This document shows, in pieces, positions 7,700-16,262 of a stretch of DNA of 64,000 nt; the stretch's first letter is position 1, and each line of letters starts with the position of its first letter. Source of the stretch: Granulicella mallensis MP5ACTX8 (lineage in GTDB: Bacteria > Acidobacteriota > Terriglobia > Terriglobales > Acidobacteriaceae); NCBI RefSeq assembly GCF_000178955.2, contig NC_016631.1, positions 1,116,001 to 1,180,000 on the forward strand, in the 5' to 3' direction. Below the pieces are notes generated by a model, which worked only from the letters and a program-made list of their open reading frames with translations, was not told the DNA's origin and made no database searches. Both the position numbers and the translations under genes were made by a program.

Positions 7700-9058
7700 A
7701 TGACTATGGATGAACCGACTCTCGAATCATGGACGCGGCGCAGATTTGTCCAGATGGCTGCGGCGAGCGCGGCGAGCATTAGCGTGGCACCTCTTGCACA
7801 TGCTGAAGGCGAGACCGAGCATCGCACCATGATCGATGTTCCATTTGAGAAGCGAAACCCTCGCATCGCATTGATCGGTTTAGGCGGACGCGGAACTTCC
7901 TTGTTGGGGAACCTGCTTGCAGCGGATGGGCAGGTCGTTGCTTTGTGCGATATTGTTCCGGCAAAGACGGAGCATGCTGCCTCGCTGGTTGTCGCTGCAG
8001 GACAGCCGAAGCCCAGACTTTATACCCATGGGCCTCATGACTACGAGACCATGCTCACGGGCAATGACATCGATCTCGTATTGGTCGCAACGCCTTGGAG
8101 TTGGCACGCTGAGCAGGCGATCTTTGCCATGAAACACGGTAAGGACGTCGCTATTGAAGTTCCTGGAGTGACTACGATCGAGGATTGCTGGAGGATCGTC
8201 CGTACTTCGGAAGAGACGCGAAAGCATTGCATGATGCTGGAAAACTGCTGCTATGGCTACAACGAGACGCTCGTGTTACGCATGGCTCACGACGGTTTAT
8301 TCGGTGACCTTCTATATGGCGAGGGTGCTTATTTACACGACCTCCGTAAGATACTTTTTTCCGATGAAGGCGAAGGCTTGTGGCGGCGCGCCGAACACAC
8401 CAAGCGCAATGGGAATTTGTATCCTACGCATGGACTGGGCCCGGTCGCGAACTACATGGGTATCCAGCGTGGAGACCGGTTTGGCTATATCGTCTCGATG
8501 AGCAGCAGGGAAAGATCATTCGATGAATATCGCAAAGAACATTTACAGCCAGGCGATCCGCGGATGGCAGAACGCTATGTGACCGGTGATATGAATACCT
8601 CTCTGATCAAGACGGCGAATGGGCTGACCATCACGGTTAAACATACCGTCTCGACACCGCATCCCTATGACCGGGTCAATATGATTGCGGGCACCAAAGG
8701 CATATTTCAAGATTATCCTGCGCGTATCTACTTCGATGGCCAAAACAGTGATGAGTCCTGGGAATCCATTGATGCATGGAAGAAATATGCGCATCCTCTC
8801 TGGCAGCGGGAGGGAGGGACAGCCACAAAAATCGGGGGCCATGGTGGCATGGATTACATCATGCTCTATCGCTTGCTGCAATGTGTCAAAGAAGGCTTGC
8901 CTCCGGACATGGATGTGTACGATGCAGCGGCCTGGTCGGCTGTGGCTCCGCTTAGTGTCTCCTCAGTGAGTCGCGGCAGCCAACCGGAAGAGTTCCCAGA
9001 CTTTACGCGAGGGAAGTGGCAGCAGAGGAAGGTTTCCGCTATCGCGATGCAAGCGTAG
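7700..9058 (+). CDS. GH109 alpha-N-acetylgalactosaminidase (Gfo/Idh/MocA fold), Tat-exported
   Basis: The 452-residue protein has a Tat signal (R-R-R-F-V-Q near 13-18) and an NAD-binding Rossmann fold with G-L-G-G-R-G at 61-66. It carries GH109 features rather than those of ordinary dehydrogenases: E-V-P-G at 153-156 in place of E-K-P, E-N-C-C-Y-G at 181-186, Y-L-H-D-L-R at 211-216, and G-N-L-Y-P-T-H-G-L-G-P near 238-248. In that last motif Tyr241 and His244 keep the spacing of the active-site pair described for the Elizabethkingia enzyme. GH109 enzymes remove terminal alpha-GalNAc from blood-group A and mucin-type glycans by an NAD-dependent oxidation-elimination mechanism. A GAGGAA ribosome site precedes the start. 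This gene is the strongest pointer to GalNAc as the substrate of the locus. Confidence 0.88.
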   Translation: MTMDEPTLESWTRRRFVQMAAASAASISVAPLAHAEGETEHRTMIDVPFEKRNPRIALIGLGGRGTSLLGNLLAADGQVVALCDIVPAKTEHAASLVVAAGQPKPRLYTHGPHDYETMLTGNDIDLVLVATPWSWHAEQAIFAMKHGKDVAIEVPGVTTIEDCWRIVRTSEETRKHCMMLENCCYGYNETLVLRMAHDGLFGDLLYGEGAYLHDLRKILFSDEGEGLWRRAEHTKRNGNLYPTHGLGPVANYMGIQRGDRFGYIVSMSSRERSFDEYRKEHLQPGDPRMAERYVTGDMNTSLIKTANGLTITVKHTVSTPHPYDRVNMIAGTKGIFQDYPARIYFDGQNSDESWESIDAWKKYAHPLWQREGGTATKIGGHGGMDYIMLYRLLQCVKEGLPPDMDVYDAAAWSAVAPLSVSSVSRGSQPEEFPDFTRGKWQQRKVSAIAMQA

Positions 9059-9175
9059 AGTTTCTCCTTTTGAGGTCGCGCTGCTGGTTCGAGATGCTCC
9101 TGGCGTCTGGGAGCTTGTAGAGCTTCGGTACCCGTTCGTTTGCTGTCGGTCTCTGAAAGATTGGTGGAGTGATCG

Positions 9176-10594
9176 ATGAGAAGCTTGCAGAGCTCGAAAA
9201 GAAGACCAATTGGGGAGATCGCTGCGGCGCTCGCCGTGGCATTTATAGCTAGCTCCTTCGTTGGCTTTGCACAGGAAGTTACAACTGTTGTAAGGCCGGT
9301 AGAGACTCACGAGATCCTGATCAACCCTGGTATGGGGATTCAAACCTTTCAGAGATACAACGGCGATTCATTGAATCCCGGTGTGACATGGTCGGAGGAA
9401 GGGCCTGTGGGCACTCTGAAAACAGAGGAGAAAAAACCGGATTTTCCTGGGTCCTCTGTTGCCTACGTGCGGTGGCATTGGGCAACACTTGAACCGGTGC
9501 AAGGCAAAGTTCGCTGGGAAATCATCGACCTTGCACTTGCTGAAGCTAGACGGCACGGGCAACGGCTCGCGATTCGTCTCATGCCGTATGATCCAAAACA
9601 CCCATTGCCCAAGTGGTATCGCGAGTCGGGCGCGCGGCGCGCGAACTCGAACGATGGAAATATATGGGAGCCTGATTTTAGTGATCCGCTGTATTTCAAG
9701 GATTGGAGTGCTTTGATCAACGAGGCCGGTCGACGCTATGATGGCCACCCTGATCTGGAGAGTGTCGATATCTCAACGGTAGGTTATTGGGGCGAAGGAT
9801 GGAGTAGCTACATGCCCGAATTCCCGGTTCAGAAAAAATTGATCGATATCTACTTCAAGGCGTTTCATAAGACTCAACTCTTGATGAACTTTGATGAGCC
9901 CGAAGCCCTGGTGTATGGAACTTCCCATGGGGCTGGCTGGCGCTTCGACTGTCTCGGTGACATGAAGGAACATGAGCCGGAAATGCTTGACCAGTATCCT
10001 GAAGAAATTGCGGAGACAGGCATTCAGGATGTGTGGAGATCGGCGCCTGTTTCCATGGAGACCTGTGGTGTGCCTGAGTCGTGGCTTCGGAACGGTTGGG
10101 ATGCGCACTATATTCTCAGCGAAGCATTGCGCTGGCACGTGAGCACTATCAATGTAAAATCCAGCGCCATTCCACAATTGTGGGGAAAAGAATTCGAGGA
10201 CCTCGAACGAAGGATGGGGTATCGCTTTGTCTTGAGGCGAGGCGAGTGGCGGACGCAAGCTCGAGCGGGTGAGGCACTTCATCTAAAAACATGGTGGGTC
10301 AATGAGGGGGTCGCCCCGGTCTACCGGCCATTTGTGTTGGCGTTTCGGCTGAGTTCGCCAAACCAATCGAGAGTGATCCGGACCGATGAGGACGTGCGCA
10401 AGTGGATTCCTGGGGATGCGGTATTCGAAGACCCTGTCTTCGTACCAAGCGATCTACCAGCCGGAGAATATCAAATAAGCGTCGCACTTCTGGATCCTGT
10501 GACTCTCTCGCCGGCGATACAGCTGGCAATCGAGGGCCGAGGGAGAGATGGCTGGTACAGCTTAGGGAAAATTCGGGTCAGTGATGGCTATTAA
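9176..10594 (+). CDS. Secreted putative glycosidase with DUF4832 domain
   Basis: The 472-residue protein has a signal peptide (cleavage near S-F-V-G-F-A-Q-E, about residue 33) and a TIM-barrel-like region (about 45-340). Motifs include L-I-N-P-G-M-G near 50-56, Y-V-R-W-H-W-A-T-L-E-P near 101-111 and G-Y-W-G-E-G near 203-208, where the Glu sits as in an acid/base position of GH-A-like barrels. A C-terminal beta-sandwich (about 350-470) with W-W-V-N-E-G-V-A-P-V-Y-R-P is typical of DUF4832. No activity is established for this domain to my knowledge. It lies 117 bases after GH109, same direction, with a GGTGGAG site before the ATG, so it probably acts on the same secreted glycan. I would treat it as an uncharacterised glycoside hydrolase-like protein. 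Confidence 0.6.
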   Translation: MRSLQSSKRRPIGEIAAALAVAFIASSFVGFAQEVTTVVRPVETHEILINPGMGIQTFQRYNGDSLNPGVTWSEEGPVGTLKTEEKKPDFPGSSVAYVRWHWATLEPVQGKVRWEIIDLALAEARRHGQRLAIRLMPYDPKHPLPKWYRESGARRANSNDGNIWEPDFSDPLYFKDWSALINEAGRRYDGHPDLESVDISTVGYWGEGWSSYMPEFPVQKKLIDIYFKAFHKTQLLMNFDEPEALVYGTSHGAGWRFDCLGDMKEHEPEMLDQYPEEIAETGIQDVWRSAPVSMETCGVPESWLRNGWDAHYILSEALRWHVSTINVKSSAIPQLWGKEFEDLERRMGYRFVLRRGEWRTQARAGEALHLKTWWVNEGVAPVYRPFVLAFRLSSPNQSRVIRTDEDVRKWIPGDAVFEDPVFVPSDLPAGEYQISVALLDPVTLSPAIQLAIEGRGRDGWYSLGKIRVSDGY

Positions 10595-10727
10595 TGGAAG
10601 GAGCTTTTCAAGCAATGCGATCACATACCATTTGATATTGTCCATTTTGAGCCGCGTCCCCCTAATGAGTAGCAAACATAATAGATCTATCGTTATTTGC
10701 GATTGCCTTCGTCTCCCCTGTGTTACT

Positions 10728-10764
10728 ATTCGTTGTGTTTCGTTTCTATTTGTCGAGTTTCGTG
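10728..10764 (+). promoter_or_regulatory. Phased TTTCGTT-type motif array upstream of agaS
   Basis: ATTCGTT at 10728, TTTCGTT at 10738 and TTTCGTG at 10758 are spaced exactly 10 and 20 bases apart, so they lie on one face of the helix, ending 28 bases before the agaS start. The array resembles the E. coli AgaR operator consensus, which is built of repeated TTTC-type words. It is the best operator candidate for the AgaR-like repressor in this window. Confidence 0.55.
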
Positions 10765-10792
10765 TGCGGAACGTGTGTTGTAGAGGATTAGC

Positions 10793-11974
10793 GTGACATC
10801 TCTTTTAGATTTTGTTGATTTACCGGTGGCAGAGCAGAAAGCCCGCGGGCTACTTTTTACTCCCCGCGAGATTGCCCAGCAGCCTCATACGTGGAAGAAA
10901 ACGTTACAGATATTCAAAGAGCATCAGACGCAGATTTGCAGCTTTTTAGAGAAAGCTGGACTGCGGGATGAGTTAGAACTGCGACCAGTTGTCGTGCTGG
11001 TCGGAGCGGGAACTTCGGATTACATCGGCCAGGCATTAGAACTCCTGCTCCGTCAGCAGTGGAGTTGTGAGGTGTTGGTGTGCGCGAGCACGGAGCTGCT
11101 GCCCAACCTCGATGACTACATTGTTTCAGGGCGCAGATATCTCTTCATTTCGTTCTCCAGGTCGGGGGATTCGCCGGAGGCTGTGGCCGTTGTAGAGCAG
11201 GCTGTGCGATTGCATCCCCGGATTGCCCACCTGATTGTGACTTGCAATGCTCAAGCCCGGCTGATTGAAGTTTGTGGGGCTGCCGAACTGTCGTGCGTGG
11301 TGGTGTTGGACGACGAAGTGAATGATCGCAGTCTGGCGATGACAAGCTCTTTCACAAACATGATCGTGATGGGGCAATGCCTGGGACACGCATGGTCGAT
11401 CGAGGAATACTCGGAGATTGTCGAGCGGTTAGTGGCCGCTGGACAAAGCTTTTTGTTGCGCGCCGAGGAAGAGGCAGAGCGCACTTCGTTGCTTGGATTC
11501 TCTCGCGTGTGTATGGTTGGCATCGGATCGCTTGCCAGCATTGCTCGGGAGTCCGCATTGAAGGTATTGGAAATGACGGCAGGCCAGGTAAAGACAATGT
11601 CGCAGACTGTGCTTGGACTTCGGCATGGACCTATGGCGGCGTTAGACTCCGAGACGCTTTTTGTATGCTTTGTCTCCGGTGAGGCTCGTAAAGTTGGGTA
11701 CGCAAAAGATTTGCTGCGAGAGATCGGAGAAAAGGGGATTGCTGCGGAGCGAATCGCCGTGGGAGTTCCTTCGACGCATGCTGAAATCGAGCCCTACTGC
11801 GAGTCCTATCTTTCCGTAGAAGTCGATGTTGCTGATGCGTACCGTCCGATTTTGGATGTGATGTTTGGCCAACTCCTTGGTCTGTACTGTTCGGTGGCTC
11901 GCGATTTAAAGCCAGACTCGCCCAGCCCGGGTGGTGTGATTAATCGAGTCGTACAAAAGTTCAGGATCTATTAG
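10793..11974 (+). CDS. agaS: AgaS-like galactosamine-6-phosphate deaminase/isomerase (double SIS domain)
   Basis: The 393-residue protein has two sugar-isomerase (SIS) domains. The first has V-G-A-G-T-S-D-Y at about 70-77 and S-F-S-R-S-G-D-S-P-E-A near 120-130; the second has V-G-I-G-S-L-A near 239-245, E-S-A-L-K-V-L-E-M-T-A-G and L-R-H-G-P-M. Length and motifs fit AgaS, shown in E. coli to convert galactosamine-6-phosphate to tagatose-6-phosphate with loss of ammonia. The start is GTG with an AGAGGA ribosome site five bases upstream. It follows the DUF4832 gene by 198 bases and seems to have its own promoter and operator array. Downstream lies a decayed agaZ/gatZ remnant. It is cytoplasmic. 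Confidence 0.85.
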   Translation: MTSLLDFVDLPVAEQKARGLLFTPREIAQQPHTWKKTLQIFKEHQTQICSFLEKAGLRDELELRPVVVLVGAGTSDYIGQALELLLRQQWSCEVLVCASTELLPNLDDYIVSGRRYLFISFSRSGDSPEAVAVVEQAVRLHPRIAHLIVTCNAQARLIEVCGAAELSCVVVLDDEVNDRSLAMTSSFTNMIVMGQCLGHAWSIEEYSEIVERLVAAGQSFLLRAEEEAERTSLLGFSRVCMVGIGSLASIARESALKVLEMTAGQVKTMSQTVLGLRHGPMAALDSETLFVCFVSGEARKVGYAKDLLREIGEKGIAAERIAVGVPSTHAEIEPYCESYLSVEVDVADAYRPILDVMFGQLLGLYCSVARDLKPDSPSPGGVINRVVQKFRIY

Positions 11975-12015
11975 AGATCGTGTCTTCTTTGCTTTAGTTG
12001 CGCTTTGCCTAACGA

Positions 12016-12404
12016 AAGGGCGGCATTTCGGCTGCCATCTACTCGGGATGTTCTGTGCACGTACACACTTGGGGCGACTCGTGTGGCGAATCGAGCAAGC
12101 CGTAGAGGCAGGATTGTTGGTATTGGTTGAAGCGACCAACGGCCAGGGTAAGTCAATTTGGCGGCTATCCCAGAGTGCAGCCTACAATCTTTCGCGAATG
12201 AAAATTTCAGAGAGCATGTCTAGTCGCTACCTGCCAATAGAGTACTGTCGGCTGGGCAAGCAGGAGATTGCGAGCGATCCAGTTTCTTTGATTATTGATC
12301 TTATCGGAGATATAAAAAATGCCTATACTTCGGTTTGCAGCAAAGGCATAGACATTCCGAAGCTGTTCAAAGCGACAGGTGTGTCAAACTCGCATCGCTT
12401 GTAG
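12016..12404 (+). pseudogene. Collapsed agaZ/gatZ/kbaZ pseudogene (N- and C-terminal pieces joined)
   Basis: About 40 bases after agaS, the DNA encodes pieces of a GatZ/KbaZ-family protein. One frame near 12028-12060 gives A-A-I-Y-S-G-C-S-V-H, like the family's N-terminal I-Y-S-V-C-S-A-H. A second frame (12080-12145) gives I-E-Q-A-V-E-A-G-L-L-V-L-V-E-A-T-N-G-Q, like the following V-L-I-E-A-T-S-N-Q region. The same frame then jumps to N-L-S-R-M-K-I-S-E-S-M-S-S-R-Y-L-P and D-P-V-S-L-I-I-D-L-I-G-D-I, aligned with the C-terminus encoded at 2-193. So a gene of roughly 1.2 kb has lost most of its interior and acquired a frameshift. An open 118-codon frame remains (12048-12404) but is unlikely to make a working protein. 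Confidence 0.75.
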
Positions 12405-12837
12405 CGAGTAGAAGATAGATTCCAATTCCGTGCATTGTTCCAGCCTGCTGTGGCGATCTCTGCCGAGATTGCGCCAGCAACTAAGAGGAACATCGAAGAA
12501 CCTCTCACTCCAGCCTTTTGCCTGTCTAGTCCGATCAAAATCGATTTGCCACGCTGATAAGACCATTAGGCTCTTCGCTGCGCTTAAAAGCGACTCTAAA
12601 ATTCAACGAAAACCTGGCTCATCAAATCGAAGTCGTGGTTGCGGAGTCAGAAATTTCTTTCTAAAAAGAGCTTATTGTCTTCATCTCCTCTTGACATTGG
12701 AGGGTAAAACGATCATAAATGACTATCAACGATATTAAACGTAATTGCAGGGGCAGGAAAAGCTAATGCTCAGCCTGAGTTAAGGTCTCAACCAAAAATC
12801 TAGCAGCCGCAAAAAATAAGCTCGGTGAGGGAACGCC
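12405..12837 (+). promoter_or_regulatory. Gene-free region with promoter for the first TonB receptor
   Basis: No supported gene in this 433-base A+T-rich stretch; short open frames on both strands have no recognisable motif. TTGACA at 12691-12696 with CATAAA at 12714-12719 (17-base spacer; ATAAAT with 18) gives a reasonable sigma70 promoter reading toward the receptor gene at 12838, leaving a leader of about 110 bases. Confidence 0.45.
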
Positions 12838-15800
12838 ATGAAATTAGAAACCAGCGGAATGGTAAGCAGATTTCAAAATTTGAGGAGGGCGCCATCCCAA
12901 TCCCTTCTCGTGCTTTCGCTCTTCCTAGCGATATCGTTGTTGTTTACGAGGTCATTGTCGGCTCAGTATACGACGGCGCGACTTGCTGGAATCGCAGTTG
13001 ATAATTCGGGGGCCGCAGTCGCAGGGGCGACGGTAACCGTCAAGCAAGTCACAACCGACTACAAGCTGACGGTGAAAACCGGAACTTTGGGCGAGTATGT
13101 GTTTCCAAGCCTCCCTGTTGGTAGCTATGAGCTTACAGTTCAGATGGCCGGCTTTGACACGTATGTTCAACACGGCATTGTTCTGACGGTAGGTCAATCG
13201 GCTAACCAAAATATTACGTTACGTGTTGGAACAGTCACTCAAGATGTGACTGTCAATGAGAATTCATCTCTGGTTACGACTTCGGATGCCGCAGTCGGAC
13301 AGTTGATCAATCAGAAGAGCATGGAAAGCTTGCCCATGAATGGGCGTGAGGCTCAGCAGCTCGTATTCCTGGTGCCGGGCGCTGTGAATGTTTCGACTCA
13401 GAATTGCGGTGCAGACTGCGAAGGCGGCGTTCTCCCAGGCGAGCAATATGCCAAGGTCAACGGTGGCGGCGCCAATGGCGTCTACTATCTGCTCGATGGC
13501 GTTGACTACAACGATACCTACATCAACACAAATCTTCCGTTCCCCAGCCCTGACGCGCTTCAGGAATTCAATGTTCAGACCAATAACCTTAGCGCCGCTT
13601 ATGGAAATGCAACGGGCGGAGTCGTCAACATTCTGACTAAGTCGGGGACCGATCAGATACATGGAGATGTTTTTGAATATCTCCGCAATTACGCAATGGA
13701 TGCGAAGAACTATTTTGCTACTTCACCAAATCCTTTGAAGCAAAACCAATTTGGAGCCACGATTGGGGGGCCGATCCTCAAAGGAAAGCTGTTCTACTTC
13801 GGATCCTACCAAGGAACGCGGACCAACACGGCTACTAATGGACAGATCGCGTTCGTGCCGACGATGGCCGAGCGTTCAGGAGATTTTTCAGATCTCCTGC
13901 CTGACACCCAGCTGGTGAACCCGACCACGGGGGCACCGTACAACAATAATCAGGTTCCGGTCGACACGGTCGCGTCCTATCTTCTTCAACATATCCCAGC
14001 CCCCAATGGCCCCGGCCGTCAACTGACCTACAACGGTGCGCCCCTCGTTCAAGACACTGATGAATTCCTGATCAAGGCTGACTACAACACTGGTAAGCAC
14101 CACTTGAGCGGGCACTATTTTCAGCTGAATTACCGGATTCCTGTTATCTTGCCGCCCACGACGAACATCCTGGCGGGAAACACAGAAACGCCCCAAAATC
14201 TGGCTCTTAAGCACATTAGCGTAGTGGACATCTATACGATTTCCAGCAACGTTTTGTTGAATAGCTACTTCGGATATACAAGTCAAACAGGGGCAACGTT
14301 GTCACCCGCTCCATTTAGTATTGCGGACGCGGGTGCCGAGATCGCACAGCCGACCAACTTCAAGCCAACGCTAAATATTGATATCAGTGGTAATTTTTCA
14401 ATTGGTCAACAGCCTGCAACTGGAACGTGGAACCGCGGAGACCAATCGCTTCGTGAAATTCTCACGATCATAAGGGGCAACAACCAGATCGAGGTTGGTG
14501 GCGAAGCCGTGCGGGTTCGGGCACCGATGGGAAACTCCTATCAAGCAGATGGTAATTACACCTTTGACAACAGTCTCACCGGCGATAACGTGGCCGACTT
14601 TGTTTCGGGTAATGTGTCCAGCTTCACGCAGGGCGGTGGACTGTATCTCAATTTCACCGGAATCAACTGGAGCGCATTCGTCCAAGACGATTGGCGAGTA
14701 AGCCCGCGCCTCACCTTGAGTGCCGGCCTACGTTGGGATCCCTTCATTCCCTACAAAGATAGTGAAGGACGAGTGGGATGTTTTCTGCCAGGGGCACAAT
14801 CGGTGCGCTTTCCGAATGCGCCTGCAGGCCTCATCTTTGGAGGAAGCGATCATGATGCAGGCTGTCCGCAGTCCTCTATCTATAACAACCTTGGTAATGT
14901 GGGACCACGCTTCGGATTTGCTTCGCAACTTACGGCAGATGGGAAGACCAGTCTCCGTGGCGGAGTTGGGTACTACTATCAGTCCCCCAATCTTGTTGCC
15001 TTTGAAGATGTCGTTGGGATTCCACCATTCGCGCCTATCGTCAATCTGACGTCGGTGAACTTTACTGATCCCTATGGAAGCGCGGGGGTTGCAAGTCCCT
15101 TTCCCGCACAATTCGGACCTTCCAACCCTGGTCCCACTGCCACCTTTCCCCAAAATATATCCTTTACTCAGATTTTCTCGAGTCACTATAGACTTCCGCA
15201 GATTCTCATGACGAACCTGACACTCGAAAGAGGAATAGGTGCAAGCTGGCTGGCACGTGTGGCCTACATGGGCGTGAAGGGGACTCATCTTGGTGGAACC
15301 GGTGACCAGGAGGCAGGACTTCTTCAGCTGAATCCAGCGATTTACATTCCGGGGCAGTCCAGCGAAGCAAACGTCCAACAACGTCGACTGTATCCATCGT
15401 TTGGATTTGTCGATTCAATCAACTCCGGAGTGAACAGCAACTACAACGCGTTGCAGCTATCTATGGAAAAGCGCGTCAGCAAAGGCCTCTCTTTCCTCGC
15501 GAACTTCACTTGGTCCCGGGCGCTGGACGATTTCGGTCCTAACGGAGAGCCCGGCGGACTGGCGACGAACACTTGCAGCTGTGGACGCTATTTTGACTAT
15601 GGCCCCGATGCAGGCGATGCCAACAAAGTGTTCAAATTTTCGGGAAATTACGACTTTCCTCCGGTGCCCGTGAAGGGACTCGTTTCAAATGTAATCAACG
15701 GTTGGAATTTGTCGGCGATTGCAACCTGGCAATCAGGATTTCCATTCACAGTCTTCAGTGATGACGACAATTCCTTCAGTTCGATTGGAGCTGATCGAGC

Positions 15801-16158
15801 AGATCTAACTGTCTCAAGTATCAAAAAGGCCGTATTGAGCAATGGTCGTTCACACTCACAACTGATCAACGAATGGTTTGATACATCTGCGTTTGCACCA
15901 AACCAAATTGGTACTTTTGGCGATACAGGTAAAAACGCCCTGCGAGGGCCGAGATATTTCGATCTGGATCTGGCGCTGCTAAAAACGTTCAAAGTTAGCC
16001 AAAGATATTCAGCGCAATTTCGAGCCGAGTTCTATAACTCTCTAAATAATGTGAACTTCGGTATGCCTGATGGCGGTTTGACAGATAGTAGCTTCGGCCA
16101 AATTACATCGGCCCAAGATCCTCGTATTCTTCAAATGGCCCTGAAGATCATGTTTTGA
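12838..16158 (+). CDS. Oar-like TonB-dependent receptor (receptor 1)
   Basis: The 1106-residue outer-membrane protein has a signal sequence ending near S-L-S-A-Q-Y (about residue 43). A carboxypeptidase-regulatory-like Ig-type domain (about 44-135, with G-A-T-V-T-V-K and Y-V-F-P-S-L-P-V-G-S-Y) is followed by a plug (L-P-M-N-G-R-E-A-Q-Q-L and L-L-D-G-V-D-Y-N-D) and a large beta-barrel ending in L-K-I-M-F. This layout is typical of the acidobacterial Oar-like receptors thought to import or bind large oligosaccharides. It heads a two-gene unit with the oxidoreductase at 16263 and lies next to the GalNAc genes, so an amino-sugar glycan is a plausible ligand, but specificity cannot be read from the sequence. 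A GAGGGAA site precedes the ATG. Confidence 0.85.
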   Translation: MKLETSGMVSRFQNLRRAPSQSLLVLSLFLAISLLFTRSLSAQYTTARLAGIAVDNSGAAVAGATVTVKQVTTDYKLTVKTGTLGEYVFPSLPVGSYELTVQMAGFDTYVQHGIVLTVGQSANQNITLRVGTVTQDVTVNENSSLVTTSDAAVGQLINQKSMESLPMNGREAQQLVFLVPGAVNVSTQNCGADCEGGVLPGEQYAKVNGGGANGVYYLLDGVDYNDTYINTNLPFPSPDALQEFNVQTNNLSAAYGNATGGVVNILTKSGTDQIHGDVFEYLRNYAMDAKNYFATSPNPLKQNQFGATIGGPILKGKLFYFGSYQGTRTNTATNGQIAFVPTMAERSGDFSDLLPDTQLVNPTTGAPYNNNQVPVDTVASYLLQHIPAPNGPGRQLTYNGAPLVQDTDEFLIKADYNTGKHHLSGHYFQLNYRIPVILPPTTNILAGNTETPQNLALKHISVVDIYTISSNVLLNSYFGYTSQTGATLSPAPFSIADAGAEIAQPTNFKPTLNIDISGNFSIGQQPATGTWNRGDQSLREILTIIRGNNQIEVGGEAVRVRAPMGNSYQADGNYTFDNSLTGDNVADFVSGNVSSFTQGGGLYLNFTGINWSAFVQDDWRVSPRLTLSAGLRWDPFIPYKDSEGRVGCFLPGAQSVRFPNAPAGLIFGGSDHDAGCPQSSIYNNLGNVGPRFGFASQLTADGKTSLRGGVGYYYQSPNLVAFEDVVGIPPFAPIVNLTSVNFTDPYGSAGVASPFPAQFGPSNPGPTATFPQNISFTQIFSSHYRLPQILMTNLTLERGIGASWLARVAYMGVKGTHLGGTGDQEAGLLQLNPAIYIPGQSSEANVQQRRLYPSFGFVDSINSGVNSNYNALQLSMEKRVSKGLSFLANFTWSRALDDFGPNGEPGGLATNTCSCGRYFDYGPDAGDANKVFKFSGNYDFPPVPVKGLVSNVINGWNLSAIATWQSGFPFTVFSDDDNSFSSIGADRADLTVSSIKKAVLSNGRSHSQLINEWFDTSAFAPNQIGTFGDTGKNALRGPRYFDLDLALLKTFKVSQRYSAQFRAEFYNSLNNVNFGMPDGGLTDSSFGQITSAQDPRILQMALKIMF

Positions 16159-16170
16159 GCTAGGATCCTG

Positions 16171-16197
16171 AAGCCCCTGGTAAATCCCCAGGGGCTT
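16171..16197 (+). terminator. Hairpin terminator after receptor 1
   Basis: AAGCCCCTGG (16171-16180) pairs perfectly with CCAGGGGCTT (16188-16197) around a 7-base loop, 13 bases after the receptor stop codon, followed by a short T-rich run. It probably attenuates transcription into the oxidoreductase gene. Confidence 0.7.
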
Positions 16198-16262
16198 TGA
16201 TTCTAACTAACTAAAAACATTGCATGTTTCAAGATGCAATCCAGCCGAGTAAAGGATCGCTT

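Noticed and set aside
12430..12738. Possible small protein or insertion sequence remnant after the agaZ pseudogene
   Set aside because: No transposase motif, no terminal repeats and no ribosome site; the promoter of receptor 1 lies inside.
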